Below the pieces are notes generated by a model. It saw nothing but the letters and a program-made list of their open reading frames with translations. It was not told the origin of the DNA and made no database searches. The translations under genes were made by a program, and so were the position numbers. Of a stretch of 64,000 nucleotides of DNA, positions 13,533 to 22,830 are shown in pieces. How positions within the stretch are numbered: the first letter of the stretch is position 1; the number at the start of each line of letters is the position of its first letter. The stretch covers positions 22,206,443 to 22,270,442 of the forward strand of contig JAVDOI010000004.1 of NCBI GenBank assembly GCA_032191485.1, read 5' to 3'. The stretch is from Leptoclinus maculatus. Lineage: Eukaryota > Chordata > Actinopteri > Perciformes > Stichaeidae.

Positions 13533-16500
13533 GAGCAGAGAGGCAAACACGTCTGTTTTTCTTTGAAATGGAGCTGATGAATTCATTTTCTACGTTAAAT
13601 AATTCCACTGTACCCATTTCAACAAGATGCTTAGCTTCCTTACTGTTTTCGTCGTCATCTCTGATGACCTCCTCCTCTTCCTCCTCCTCCTCCTCCTCCA
13701 TGTCACTGTCCAGGTAGCCGATCAGGAGCTCCGTGTCCGTCTCGATGTCGTCCACGGCCAGGTAAAAGATGTTCTCTCCATCCTGAGAGACAAACAACGT
13801 GGTCGGCAACCATTCTGAGACATCAGCAACCAATTCTTGGCAACAACTTTTCAACATGTAAAAAGAAAAAAAGGAAAACGTGAACATCGAAATAAATATT
13901 GTTTTCACATTTTTTTGCATTTGTGATGTTTAAATATTTCTGTTACAGTCAGAACTGGAACCAGAACAGGCCGGACCTCGAGTAGGGACGGGAATCAAGA
14001 ACCACTTCCAGTGGAGAACCGGTTCCAAATTGTTCGACACAGTTATTATAAAGGAATTAATAAAGAATTAGACCAATATGCAGAATCAATAATGGCATTG
14101 GTATCAAAAAATCATATCAGTTCCCATCCCGAGTGCGTTGATGCGATTCACTCACAAGCATCTGGGGAGAAGAGTTCGAACTAACCCGTCAACTTTAAAA
14201 ACTGACAAATAAAAAAACGAAAAACTACTTTGTGAACCATTAGTGTTGCAACGGATCATAAAACTCACGGATCAGAGTCACAGATCGGATCAGCACAAAA
14301 GAAACAAGGGAGCAAATTAACAGATACAGATCCCTTTGATGTTTGATTACAGCAGCTGGTCTACAAGGATCCAGAATATCACTTTTGTTTGTCACCGTCC
14401 CAATTCTAAATTCTATCCTTTACTTTGTTAGAGTAATTTGTAGATTTTTTTTCTTCATAAAAACACACAAAATAATAAAAGATTGTATTTTTAATAATTA
14501 AAACAAAACTTGTCATTAGTAGTGGTGGGATGATGAATTATAATTATAACCAAAACTACATTTTACAGATGACATGTGAACACATCATGATAACGTTATA
14601 ATGTACCTTCAGCCAGTACTCATGTTCACTGAGCAGAGCCTGAAGGCATCATAATGTAACTGAAGTGAACCTCCGTTGGTTAGCCGTTAGCGGTGCAGCT
14701 AACGTTACTAGCTCTCCTCCTGTTGGTTTAAACACTGATTGGTTGTTTACAATGAAACATGATCAGAGGTCAGAGACTAGAAGCCTGACAGATGTGAGAA
14801 GAAGGCAGCTGACTGTTAGAATCAGCTGTGCCTGTTCATGATGCTCTGAGGAGCTGGAGGATGAACTCTTTCCATCCAGACGACAGTCTGCTCAGCCTGA
14901 TTGAGGCCGCAGGTCAAAAGCTCAAACCCTTCAAAATGTTGCCATTAACTTCCCCGTCCTTAAAGGTCACGCTAATAAAATCAAACAAGTCATTTTGTTT
15001 TAACTGTGGGATTCTAAATATACATAAATAATGATTAAGAAGAGGAAAGCTGCACAATAAATGTCACTGTTGATGGAACGCAGAGCTTTAACACACATGA
15101 TGACCTTTAAACGACCAATCACTTCAGGCATCGGGGTATTAATGGCAGGAACTTGGACCTTAGACCTGACATGTTCATCTCGTCTTCACCCCCCCCCCCC
15201 CCTCCTCAGTTTTTTTCAACAACAATCTGTTTTATCTTTTGCACAAGAGTGCAGGAGGTGAAATGTCCCAGATCCAGTAGGATCTTAATGTTCAGTCCCT
15301 CACCACTGATCATCGTACTGTAACTTATTCAGTGTGTTAAACTAAACTGGGGTGTCTTACAGAATGAAAACACAACAAAAGTTACATTTTCCTCTCGCTA
15401 TGAAGGTTTTCCTGGTTTAAAATTCACATTTAGGCGTTTATTTTACTACTTCGTCTGTTTACGTCTGTAGATTTCTCCTAAATTCACGAAAAGTTACCAT
15501 TAGACAACGCCTCATTTGCATATTAAACAACATTTCAGAAAACTTGTAACACAAAAAACAACTGTCTTAATGTCGGTAATCAACTGGTTAAGTTTCCTGG
15601 CGATATCTATTCGTGAATTTTTTCGTGTCTTCCCTTAAATATGAAGAAAATGTAACTAAATTCAAACATTCCTGTATAAGTAGAAGAAAACATGTCTCTT
15701 AGGGGTCTCTTTACAGCCACATATAAAAGAAACTCATCCTGACAGATGTATATCATATCCTTGTCTTTCTAGTCTGTCTTTTTAAGTATTTTCTTCTCAT
15801 GATTCATGATCCTCTGGGAGGAAATCTACCTGTATGGCTGCCAGGTTCTTCTGCTCCTGTGAAGGCGCCTGGTGCACAAACCGCAGCCAGTTGGCGTGTC
15901 GTGGGTTACTAGCATCCAGAATATACAGCACATCTCCTTTACTGCCACGGACCTGGAAGAAAGAAACAATGACAAGTCTTCTTCTTCTCTCGTGGGTTTG
16001 GGCCTCACATCTGAACACCTAATCGTGTGCACAGGCTGGTTACCTCCCAATGTGGCCGCCACAGATAACTACATCACAGCCTTTTATTTCACATGAGACG
16101 AGAGTCCCTTTAAGTCAGCCGTGTGGTTAATTGATCTGCAGTTTAATTAAATGTTGCTGTCATGTGATGAATGTAACGTGTGTTTTGTGCACAGATGTGT
16201 CAAACATATACGAGTGTGTATTCACCTCCCACATGAGCCGGGTGTCGGAGCGTTCCTCCAGCTCAACGGGAAGCTTCTTCTCTCCTGCGAACGGGCCGAA
16301 CTTTTCTCCCTTTAGAACAAACGATGTAAACATAAACACACGTCCAGGATGAATTATATGAAGACATCTGTCACTCCAGTCATTAACTGTGGGTAAATGT
16401 AAGGCGGTTTAATCACGTTTAAATTACGCAATCACGTTTTGTACTTCAGTACAATTTGAGGTACTTGTTCTATACTTGAGTATTTCCATTTTCTGCTACT

Positions 16501-17853
16501 TTCTACTTCTTCTCCACTACATTTATGTATTTGACAACAATGCTTACTTTCAGAATATTAATACAAAATATAATTAACAAACACATAATGATGTATAATT
16601 ATGGATAAAGAGAAGACTGTGTGCTTCAGCAGCTGCAACATTAATGAATCAATAATTACAATCCAATAATATTACTACTTTTACTTTAAGTATATTCGAT
16701 GCTAATACTTTAGTACTTTTACTTGAGTTAAGTTTTGAATGCAGGACTTTTACTTGCAACAAGAGTATTTCTAAACTGTGGTATTACTACACCGTAAATC
16801 ATTTCCAGATATTCACGAGATTTAACAAGTATTTCACAATAAATTACACTATTATCACTTTACAGGCATTTACTGTGATATTTGACAAAATTGTACTGCG
16901 CTGTTTTGTGAAATCAATCAAGGGGGATTACTATACTGTAATTATATCAGTCGTTACTGTAAAATCACAGTTCAGTGCAGTATTACGACAGCAAAGTACT
17001 GCTACATCACAGTAGTTTGATGCCATAACTGGCTGTGAAGTCACAGTATTGAGCTGTCATTTTACTACAATGTACTGTAAAAGCATTACAGTAACTTGCT
17101 GTAGCAGTAATTCACAGTAAACATACAGTCAAATATCTTTACAGTGTACTTTTACTACCAGATCTGACCCCCTCTCCCCCCACTGAAGGAGCCATGTGAG
17201 TACATCCTTCACTACTGTACATTCATACATGGGGGGGGGGGCGTGGTCAAAATGTGTACTTCATGTTGTACTTCATGTTGTACTTCATGTTGCATTCATG
17301 TTGCATTCATGTTCATCCTCAACCTTCTGTCTTCTAGCAGCACACTGTGCACACATCCCTGCTCATCCTGCTGACACGCTCACGCGCCTCCTCCTCATGT
17401 CTGACAGCAGCTGTGAGGGAAACCGCTGCAACTTCATGAAAGAAGTCACAAAACCTTTCAAATAAGCTCACGTGTAACGCTCGTGTATAGTTTGTGGGCT
17501 ACTTTGTTGCTTCACGAGGCAGCCTCGAGACCCTTTCTCTCTGCTGCCGACATGAATACATTGTTACGTAGAGAAGCGAGGGGAGCGACTTAGTCTCTGC
17601 AGCTACGTGGCACATCACGTCAGAGCTGCCCCGGGGTTCGAGCCTCACTGTGAGACTTCAGAGGAACAAGACGAGCAGAACAAGTATCTAGAACGCTGAG
17701 AACACTTTCTACAAAGTAACATAACTCGGCTACAAAGTCGCCGAGTCAGAAACAACAAACCTTTTTCACTCGCCTCGCCGTGTAAAGACCGATTCCATCC
17801 TGGACCTTTGACGCTTTCAGAGAAAATCTGTCTGGCACGTACATACCCAACAT
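1..17853 (-). CDS. prdm5: prdm5: PR-domain zinc finger protein 5 (gene-level entry, 3' end off window)
   Basis: Twelve coding exons on the minus strand join in consistent phase from the start codon at 17853 to exon 12 at 4498. Exon intervals (high to low): 17853-17761, 16309-16226, 15952-15830, 13782-13644, 13460-13283, 12178-12089, 11985-11864, 10391-10312, 8634-8550, 8470-8313, 7073-6980, 4648-4498. All introns are GT-AG. The product begins MLGMYVPDRFSLK and carries a PR (SET-like) domain over about residues 8-125, an acidic linker, then C2H2 fingers; eleven are encoded here. Wording and exon order match vertebrate PRDM5. Family knowledge: PRDM5 is a nuclear sequence-specific regulator that recruits histone-modifying enzymes, and human loss causes brittle cornea syndrome. 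The remaining C-terminal fingers are not found in 1-4497 and should lie further left. Oddities: exon 12 lacks about 10 bases, shifting the frame, and a second in-frame ATG lies two codons upstream of the chosen start. Confidence 0.93.
175..227. repeat. (TG)n microsatellite
   Basis: About 26 uninterrupted TG dinucleotides, followed by a short (TA)n stretch at about 270-292. Confidence 0.98.
311..518 (-). mobile_element. tRNA-derived SINE
   Basis: Read on the minus strand, the head starts GGGGGCGATCGTGGCTCCC. This resembles a pol III A box, and GGTTCAATCC (plus 452-461) matches the B box consensus at tRNA-like spacing. The body resembles common percomorph SINEs containing 'caagacactgtacccc'. 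The family name is not certain. Confidence 0.7.
519..937. repeat. (AAAAT)n pentanucleotide array, about 420 bp
   Basis: Roughly 75-80 nearly perfect copies of AAAAT after a less regular A-rich start. It abuts the 5' (head) side of the SINE and the hAT-like terminus at 943. Very AT-rich, likely unstable in length. Confidence 0.98.
943..1035 (-). mobile_element. hAT-like transposon terminus (MITE fragment)
   Basis: Minus-strand reading begins TAGGGGTGTAACGATACGCG and continues with CGGTTCGGTACG palindromic motifs, as in fish hAT-type non-autonomous elements. A diverged relative occurs at 53084. Only one end is recognisable. Confidence 0.55.
1559..1595. repeat. (CTC)n trinucleotide repeat
   Basis: About eleven CTC units plus TTCCTC. 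It makes long but meaningless Leu or Glu runs in translation. Confidence 0.95.
1897..1929. repeat. (CA)n microsatellite
   Basis: About 16 CA units. Confidence 0.97.
2044..2076. other. 12-bp perfect inverted repeat
   Basis: CACATGGGAACC at 2044-2055 and its exact reverse complement at 2065-2076, with a 9-base AT-rich loop. No T-run or other functional context. Confidence 0.8.
2246..2276. repeat. (CA)n microsatellite
   Basis: About 15 CA units. Confidence 0.95.
3846..4183 (+). repeat. Dispersed repeat family 1, copy A
   Basis: Shares long stretches with 35521-35990 and 63140-63470, for example TATGAACGGAGGCGTTT, GACAACGAGTGTAACTCAGA and AAGAAACAAAGGTTGAATAT. No coding capacity; class unknown. 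Copy A lacks a segment of about 120 bp present in the other two copies. Confidence 0.8.
4498..4648 (-). CDS. prdm5: prdm5 coding exon 12 (zinc fingers 10-11, frame broken)
   Basis: The exon opens in frame as SERTFKCDQCDAT, then jumps to another frame reading DTLNVHIQVVHDGHKKYKCD and AFVTPSVLKSHKK before the donor GTGAAT. Observed length is 151 bases. Phase 1 in and phase 0 out require length 2 mod 3, which a 10-base-longer exon (161) would satisfy. The family sequence has three or four residues (Phe-basic-basic-basic) exactly where the break falls, near 4611-4615. A sequencing or assembly deletion and a real allele are both possible; the exon is otherwise well conserved. Confidence 0.85.
5181..5212. 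repeat. (GT)n microsatellite
   Basis: About 16 GT units. Confidence 0.96.
5997..6061. repeat. (GT)n microsatellite
   Basis: About 32 uninterrupted GT units. Confidence 0.98.
6980..7073 (-). CDS. prdm5: prdm5 coding exon 11 (zinc finger 9)
   Basis: 94 bases, phase 0 in and phase 1 out. Encodes THSEERPFQCEECKALF and RTPFSLQRHLLIHN. The acceptor is CTCTGCAG and the donor GTGAGT. Confidence 0.94.
7074..8312. other. prdm5 intron 10
   Basis: Holds a G14 run at 7266-7279 and the long homopyrimidine tract at 7552-7893; the rest is featureless. Confidence 0.75.
7552..7893. repeat. 342-nt homopyrimidine (CTCTC/CCTCT)n tract
   Basis: Every base on the plus strand is C or T, mostly the 5-mer CTCTC with CCCTC and TTC variants. 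On the prdm5 (minus) strand it is a pure GA-rich purine tract. It creates long low-complexity open frames on both strands that are not genes. Confidence 0.98.
8313..8470 (-). CDS. prdm5: prdm5 coding exon 10 (zinc fingers 7-8)
   Basis: 158 bases, phase 1 in and phase 0 out. Encodes EKRPYTCEICSRSFKRLDQV, then HKIIHSEDKPYKCKLCGKEF and AHRNVYKNHKK. The acceptor is AATGCAG and the donor GTGAGC. Confidence 0.95.
8550..8634 (-). CDS. prdm5: prdm5 coding exon 9 (zinc finger 6)
   Basis: 85 bases, phase 0 in and phase 1 out. Encodes VHEVLDCHACDKKF and ISTNQLKRHMITHS. The acceptor is TGTTGTAG and the donor GTAAGC. The following intron is only 79 bases. Confidence 0.93.
8635..10311. other. prdm5 intron 8
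   Basis: 1.7 kb. A 9-bp tandem repeat at 9561-9612; nothing else recognised. Confidence 0.7.
9561..9612. repeat. CCTCACACA tandem repeat (9-bp unit)
   Basis: About five to six head-to-tail copies. Confidence 0.9.
10312..10391 (-). CDS. prdm5: prdm5 coding exon 8 (zinc finger 5)
   Basis: 80 bases, phase 1 in and phase 0 out. Encodes GSARRKLTCTICNRKCSSS and LNLQEHRK. The acceptor is TTTCCAG and the donor GTGAGG. Confidence 0.92.
10392..11863. other. prdm5 intron 7
   Basis: 1.5 kb, AT-rich, containing the compound CA microsatellite at 11352-11472; no coding signal. Confidence 0.7.
11352..11472. repeat. Compound (CA)n microsatellite
   Basis: About 120 bp of CA with CAGA and CACG interruptions. 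Confidence 0.97.
11864..11985 (-). CDS. prdm5: prdm5 coding exon 7
   Basis: 122 bases, phase 2 in and phase 1 out. Encodes SFEQHKEACKGDARFICK, then finger 4 with CGKRFKSKDALKKH and NVHT. The acceptor is TGTGCAG and the donor GTTCGT. The intron before it is only 103 bases. Confidence 0.92.
12089..12178 (-). CDS. prdm5: prdm5 coding exon 6
   Basis: 90 bases, phase 2 in and out. Encodes VLHCSESLDPSDSKAHQ then CSLCHNTFGSIS. It completes an atypical finger 2 and starts finger 3. The acceptor is CCCCCAG and the donor GTAACA. Confidence 0.88.
12179..13282. other. prdm5 intron 5
   Basis: Almost filled by the inverted-repeat element at 12430-13065. Confidence 0.75.
12430..13065. mobile_element. Percomorph 'GTTAGCTTAGC' element with internal tandem units
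   Basis: The left end (TGCAGCCAGGAGACGGTTAG) reappears inverted at about 13020-13050, so it has terminal inverted repeats. Five imperfect units of 58-70 bp, each with GGTTA..TTAGC and GGAAACAGAGG, lie at 12440-12745. Related sequences occur at 25625 and 33655. Motifs such as GACAGAGCCAGGCTAGC are very common in spiny-rayed fish genomes. Confidence 0.75.
13283..13460 (-). CDS. prdm5: prdm5 coding exon 5 (zinc fingers 1-2)
   Basis: 178 bases, phase 1 in and phase 2 out. Encodes finger 1 (CLLCESSF...HLQSLH) and most of finger 2 (CKNCGKKFPVRQALQRH); the last His codon is split across the donor GTGGGT. The acceptor CTCTACAG is preceded within about 15 bases by a long (TG)n run, an unusual 3' splice site. 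Confidence 0.93.
13476..13531. repeat. (CA)n microsatellite at prdm5 exon 5 acceptor
   Basis: About 28 CA units. In the prdm5 transcript it is a (UG)n tract ending about 15 bases before the exon 5 splice acceptor, where a polypyrimidine tract is expected. Confidence 0.97.
13644..13782 (-). CDS. prdm5: prdm5 coding exon 4 (end of PR domain, acidic linker)
   Basis: 139 bases. Encodes DGENIFYLAVDD, TELLIGYLDSDM, then ten consecutive Glu from a GAG/GAA run at about 13670-13699, then VIRDDDEN. The acceptor is TCTCTCAG and the donor GTAAGG, leaving phase 1. The poly-Glu tract is a coding trinucleotide repeat and is probably length-variable. Confidence 0.93.
13783..15829. other. prdm5 intron 3
   Basis: 2 kb, no exon found. 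C14 run at 15189-15202. The 3' side includes part of dispersed family 2 at 15435-15640. Confidence 0.7.
15435..15640 (+). repeat. Dispersed repeat family 2, fragment
   Basis: Shares CTGTTTACGTCTGTAGATTT and CTAAATTCACNAAAAGTTACC with 49800-50010, and with 41415-41605 in reverse orientation. Confidence 0.8.
15830..15952 (-). CDS. prdm5: prdm5 coding exon 3 (PR domain)
   Basis: 123 bases, 41 codons, phase 0 at both ends: VRGSKGDVLYILDAS, NPRHANWLRFVH, APSQEQKNLAAIQ. The acceptor is CTTCCAG and the donor GTAGAT. Almost identical to vertebrate PRDM5. Confidence 0.95.
16226..16309 (-). CDS. prdm5: prdm5 coding exon 2 (PR domain)
   Basis: 84 bases, 28 codons, phase 0 at both ends: GEKFGPFAGEKK...LMWE. 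The acceptor TTCTAAAG precedes GGAGAA and the donor is GTGAAT. It encodes the core of the PR domain. Confidence 0.92.
16310..17760. other. prdm5 intron 1
   Basis: 1.45 kb, mostly the nested repeats at 16436-17165. A G-run and small direct repeats (TTGTACTTCATG) lie at 17230-17310. Confidence 0.75.
16436..17165. mobile_element. Nested fish repeats: 'ACTTTTACTT' element with inserted TIR element
   Basis: The outer element (16436-16792, resuming at about 17149) has the familiar fish motifs GTACTTTTACTTGAGT and GAATGCAGGACTTTTACTT. Splitting it is an insert of about 360 bp beginning ACACCGTAAA and ending with the inverted form TTTACAGTGT. The insert's interior is rich in ACAGTAA and TTACTGTA. 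The short ACT next to each junction may be the target duplication. Confidence 0.65.
17761..17853 (-). CDS. prdm5: prdm5 coding exon 1 (start codon)
   Basis: Encodes residues 1-31, MLGMYVPDRFSLK to ...YTARRVKK, ending at donor GTTTGT. The start at 17853 aligns with the human start. An alternative in-frame ATG two codons upstream (17859) cannot be excluded. The exon is visible only when the reading frame is followed into the donor. Confidence 0.92.
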
Positions 17854-18110
17854 TGTCATCACTCGGAACCAAACACGCGTTTCCTGCAGTGACAACAGTT
17901 GTTGGCTATCGGGTGTGTCAGCGCGAGACAGTGGGCATTGGACGGGTTGGATTTAGGAGCAGATCAAAGTGTCTGTTTGTCCTCGTGAAGCGGCTCCAGG
18001 TTGAACTTCTGCTGCTCCTGCTGCAGGACAGCAACGCGGCGCTCTGATTGGTCCAAAGTTTGTAACCAGAAGCTACCTTTACTGTCGGTTCATCCGGTCT
18101 CATAGTACAC
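17854..18110 (-). promoter_or_regulatory. prdm5 5' UTR and promoter region (approximate)
   Basis: Sequence immediately upstream of the prdm5 start, moderately CpG-containing from about 17700 to 18060. The transcription start cannot be fixed by eye; limits are approximate. Confidence 0.4.
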
Positions 18111-19494
18111 ACATAGTACTGTAGTAGTACTGTAGTACCACAAACGATGCATACTAGTTACTTTGGAACTGACAGTAAGTATTATAAATGATAGCAGCCT
18201 CAGCTTAGTTTTATGAGTTATTGGATATGATTTATTTTGGGGGGTGAAAATAGATCATTTACTAATTGGTTTGTAATTAATCTGAGTTATGTCTTATACT
18301 ATTACACTGTGTTTATTGCCATGCATCAATCACCAAGACAATAAAAAGACAATAATGCAATCAAATTATTTTTTTTTACTTTATTGTGTGTTTTGTCTCT
18401 TTTTTGCCCATTTATTTACACTGTAAATATGAGTGTATGAGGTGGAGAGAGAGTCTGTAACCATAACTGTATGTATACATTTCACAATATCAGCATGTGT
18501 GTTTTAATACCACAATATCAATATTTCATTTTTAAGTATCATGGTTATCGTCAATATCACGACGAATGGGAATATTATATATTTATCTCAACACACATAT
18601 CTGAGGAGAACTGGCAAAGTTTTGTTTTGTAAAAAACAGTTTATGTGAACTAAACATTGTTTCAAGACTTTAAGAGCAAAATCACAGTGGTATATAGATT
18701 AATAATCTGAATATATTAGAAAGTTATTTCCATTGTCATCATACATCATATGAGATAAATACTTGCTGTAAAATGTCCAATGCAGCAGCTCTGATGCACT
18801 TCATCATTTCCCTCACTCAGCATTAACCTCTGAAAGCTCAGAATATCTCAATGCTGTGTGCTTTGGCTTGAATGGATCTGTTCTACCATTCAGAAACCTC
18901 AATGTGCCAACAAGCAGCAGAGAGGAGGAGGTCCCACTGACCCTTTCAGCTTAAAACCGTCCGCTCAGCAGAAACCACAATGAACCAACAATCAAAGGCT
19001 GCTGTTGTTCTTCTGAATCCATGTGAACCAAACCGTCCTTATGATCATAAATACCTGTCCCAGTGATTTACACTTTATTTAGTCAGGAAGTCACATTGAG
19101 ATTGAGCTCTCATTTACGAGTGAGTACAAAAAATAGCTGATAATAATATTAATAATGTGAAATATAGTAAAATAGCAAATGTATATATATATATATATAC
19201 ACACACATAAGGATAATGGCATTACAAGCTGTTAATAAATGCTTTCTGAAATATCCTGGCAGAGGTTTAAAAAGGGGATCCAAATAAAAAACACCTCAAA
19301 TCAATAAAACCTCAAAACATGTTTCTGAACTGCGCTGTTGATCCCAGTGTGTCATGTTCCTCTCTGCTCTGTGAAGTACGCCTACTACTGTCTAATGTAG
19401 CGCCAGTTTAGATTCGTACCTGAGGTTTATTTATTTGTTTAAGTATTAACTTATTAAGTAAACACTGTTCAGTATTTAAGGCTGAGAAGATGGA

Positions 19495-20125
19495 GACACT
19501 ACAGGTGAATAGGGTAGAAAAATGAACTAATAGATATCAACATGAAACTTCCCCAGTTGATTACTTACTTTAAGACTATCATTTTTTGTATTACAAGTTT
19601 TCTGAAACAATATGTCTAAATATGCAAATGACAGATTTTCTTATCAAATATGTGCACATTTTCATACATTTCCAGAACATATATTTGAAAATTGGATAAA
19701 GCCAGGTTCAAAATCCTTGTTTCGTATTGTTGACATATTAGAGTCTAAAGTTTTTACATTCATGATATCTCTTTGTGTCACTCCATAAATCAGAAAATAC
19801 TGTCAAGAGACATAATACAAAAATAAATGTCTCCATGTTTTATTAATAAATGTAGTATAAATGAGTCTCTGAATGCTGTGTGAACAAACCCCTCTGTGTT
19901 AACCTTCAGAACATAGAGAGGAATGAAAGTGTAAAGTTTGGTGTATGTAAGAGCTACTGAAGTGGAGATTTCTGGATCAGAGTCTGAGAACAAACTCATT
20001 TAGAGAAAACGTCCTTTAAAGAGATGTTTAGTTCAATTACAGACATTTAGAAGACACTACAGGTGCATAGGGTAGAAACATTAACTCATATCACCATGAA
20101 ACCTTTTCCTGTAGTGTCTCCCCTT
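19495..20125 (-). repeat. Dispersed repeat family 2, long copy
   Basis: Direct repeats of CACTACAGGTGNATAGGGTAGAAA near 19497 and 20056 flank the core. On the minus strand an open frame (start 19999) begins MSLFSDSDPEIS. The same frame, nearly base-identical, occurs on the plus strand at 50086. Function unknown. Confidence 0.8.
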
Positions 20126-21898
20126 AAGAGGGAAAACTTGAAATTTCAGAATAAAAGTTCACAAAGTAAAGCCAGATGACTTTTTTTTTTTTCTTCGCCA
20201 ACAAACCACTAAATGCTCAGCAGTGGATGTGGTTTGCTGAAAAACACACAACTTATGGATGAATGATTGTGTCAAAACGAAACTATCATGCAGACCTCAC
20301 ATTATCGACATTACGTTATTTTTTAAATATCTCTGCTCAGCTTGATTTGTTGACTTTCTCCCTGCGCACAGAGATTAGCATCACTGACTGTTTGTGTACG
20401 TTCTGTTTCTGAACACCTCTTCGGCGAACGTCTTCGCCCTTTAATCAGCAGCGTGGCAGCGTTGTGTCGTTTGTTTTTCCTTGTTTGTGTACTGTGTTTA
20501 TAGCTCGTGTTTATGCCGATGGCTTCCTGTTGTGCCGGGGCTCCACGCCAAACTGCTTCATGATTGGTCCGGGTGACCGGCGTTGGTTAGACTGAATCAT
20601 GATGTACATGTTTACTTCAGAGTCAATGAGCTGGTGCGTTCGAGTGTCTCTGTCAGACTTCACTGTTTTTTAAAGGGTCTACGCTTCAAAAATTGGGGTA
20701 AACGTGTCCTTCAAGAGGGATTTTTTCCCCCCTAGATCTCTATTGTATGTGAGCTGGTGTCATCAGTGGCCCCGGGGTCATGTTCCAGGTGTATTTCAGA
20801 GAGTTAAGCCGTAGGAGAGAGAGCTACAGGGAGACTTATTGGGTGACAAGTCTGATCACTGCACTGAGAGGCTCTTTGTGTGCGTCGGCCCCACCCATGT
20901 CCTCCTTGGTCCATTTCTAATCCCCCCCCCCCCTGACCTCGCTGTCAGTGCCTTGGCCTGTCGGGGCAGGACGATTACATGTCACGACCCCTTTCTCCCT
21001 CCGTGCCCTCTGAGGACCCTCCATCCCATTAACTTTCACTCAGCTTTCACTCAGATCCCAGGGTTATCCCCACCAGCTCTGATCCCCAACACCTGCACAA
21101 AAAGACACACAGAAACACACACACAGTGAACTAATGCCGCGAGGCCACTATAAAATGATAATCCTAAAAAATTTTAATCTGTGCTGGTCTGCACAGATAA
21201 TTTGGATTGAGGCACCACATTTTAATTCATGAGACAATCTGAACAAAAACCTGTAGTTTGAGCTATGAACTCTTTACTGTGACTGTCAGCTGAGAAAGTC
21301 CGTTGTTAACTGTGTGATACAAAGTATTTTGTAGTCCGATAGGATTCAAACAAGACAGCCATGCTCGCCATAGAGACAGAGCGCACTTAAGTCACGTTGT
21401 TAAGGGGAAGAGAATTCATCGCTCTGCATTGACTGTGTGGTGGGATGCAAACAGGCTGAGAACCCTGCAGAACCAAAGAAAACTGAGGATACACTCAATA
21501 AGACGTGAGGCATCGGCAGGAAGAATGGGAAAACTATGGATCCTGACACTCAGTATGTCCAACGTTACGTGTTTTGTCCAAATAGTTTTAGGATAACTAC
21601 ATTTCTGTGAGTTAAGCTAACGCATTTTGACAGGATGACACTTGTGTTATCGTGAAATGTGGATAAATCAGAAAGTTATGCATGTTTGCAAGTGCCTTAG
21701 CTTTTAACTACAGTCGCTTGCTAACACATAGCAGCTAACATTAGCTTGCTAACAGCTTGCTAACTTGTCCCGTCATCGGGGTGCTACATATACTTTTACA
21801 TACTGAAATCATTTTTAGCTTGCTCAGCGTGTCCAGTCATTGCTTCATATTGTGGCGCTGATTGTCTTCCCCTCAGGTGTGCGTGGTTTTCACATTGT

Positions 21899-22212
21899 GA
21901 CCTCAGTAAACATTGTAAACATGAGTTTATGGTCTCAATCTCTAGTTTCAAGTCTTCTTCAATACAGCATGATGTTCATTTAGTAAATTATGGTCCATTT
22001 AGAGTCAAATAGACCATAAAGCAGGAGATGCTTTAGTGTGGGGGCTACACATAATCGTAACATTTCGGCCGCCTAAAAATCGACCCTCCACCCTCTCGTG
22101 TCACTTCTGGTTTAGAAAAAAACAAGGTGCCGACAGCCAAATTGGCAAACTCAAGGCTTCAAAGTCGTAGTCCACAAACCAATGGGTGACATCACGGTGA
22201 CTACATTCAATT
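21899..22212 (+). repeat. Dispersed repeat family 3, copy A
   Basis: Shares CCTCAGTAAACATTGTAAAC, AATACAGCATGATGTTCATT and CACAAACCAATGGGTGACAT with 31190-31700 (opposite strand) and 44440-44900. A diverged relative follows at 22330-22500. Confidence 0.85.
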
Positions 22213-22499
22213 TCTTTGCTTTAGGGCGGGGCTGCACGGTGATTGACAGGCTGCTTCCACGGCATGTCCGTATTTTAATCTTACAACTTTAACCCTTTCG
22301 CAGTGTGTTTTCACTTCATGGAAGTTAATTGTAACATAACTAAAAAAGGTCTTATCCAGCGTTGGGTTGTACTTAGCGCCACCCTCTTGTGTCACTTCTG
22401 GTTGCAACAACCCGAGATGGCGATGGCCAAACCCAATGCTTTAAAACGTCAATGGCTGACGTCACGGCGACTACATCCACTTCTTATATTCAGTTTGTG

Positions 22500-22830
22500 G
22501 TATTTGGTCTGAAAACCAAATTGAAATTTTGACCTGATGATGGCACTAGATGAAAAGTTAAGGGATCAAAGTTATTACAATTCATCCTTTGGGGAACATG
22601 CATGTCTGCACCAAATTCCATGGCAATCCATCAAATTGTCGAGATATTTCAGTCAAAACCACAAATTTCAAGCTCATGGTGGCCCTAGATGGAAAGTCGG
22701 GGGATCACCAAAGTCATATGGATTTAATCCTCTGGGGAACATGAATGTCCGTACAAAATGTCATGGCAATCCATCCAACAGTTGTTGAGATGTTTCAGTC
22801 TGGACTAAAGGCCGACAGACTCACATTGCC
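22500..22830 (+). repeat. Fish dispersed repeat with two tandem units
   Basis: Two successive units each contain CTGGGGAACATG-type and CATGGCAATCCATC motifs and end GTTTCAGTCTGGACTAAAG. This pattern is widely dispersed in spiny-rayed fish. Confidence 0.75.
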
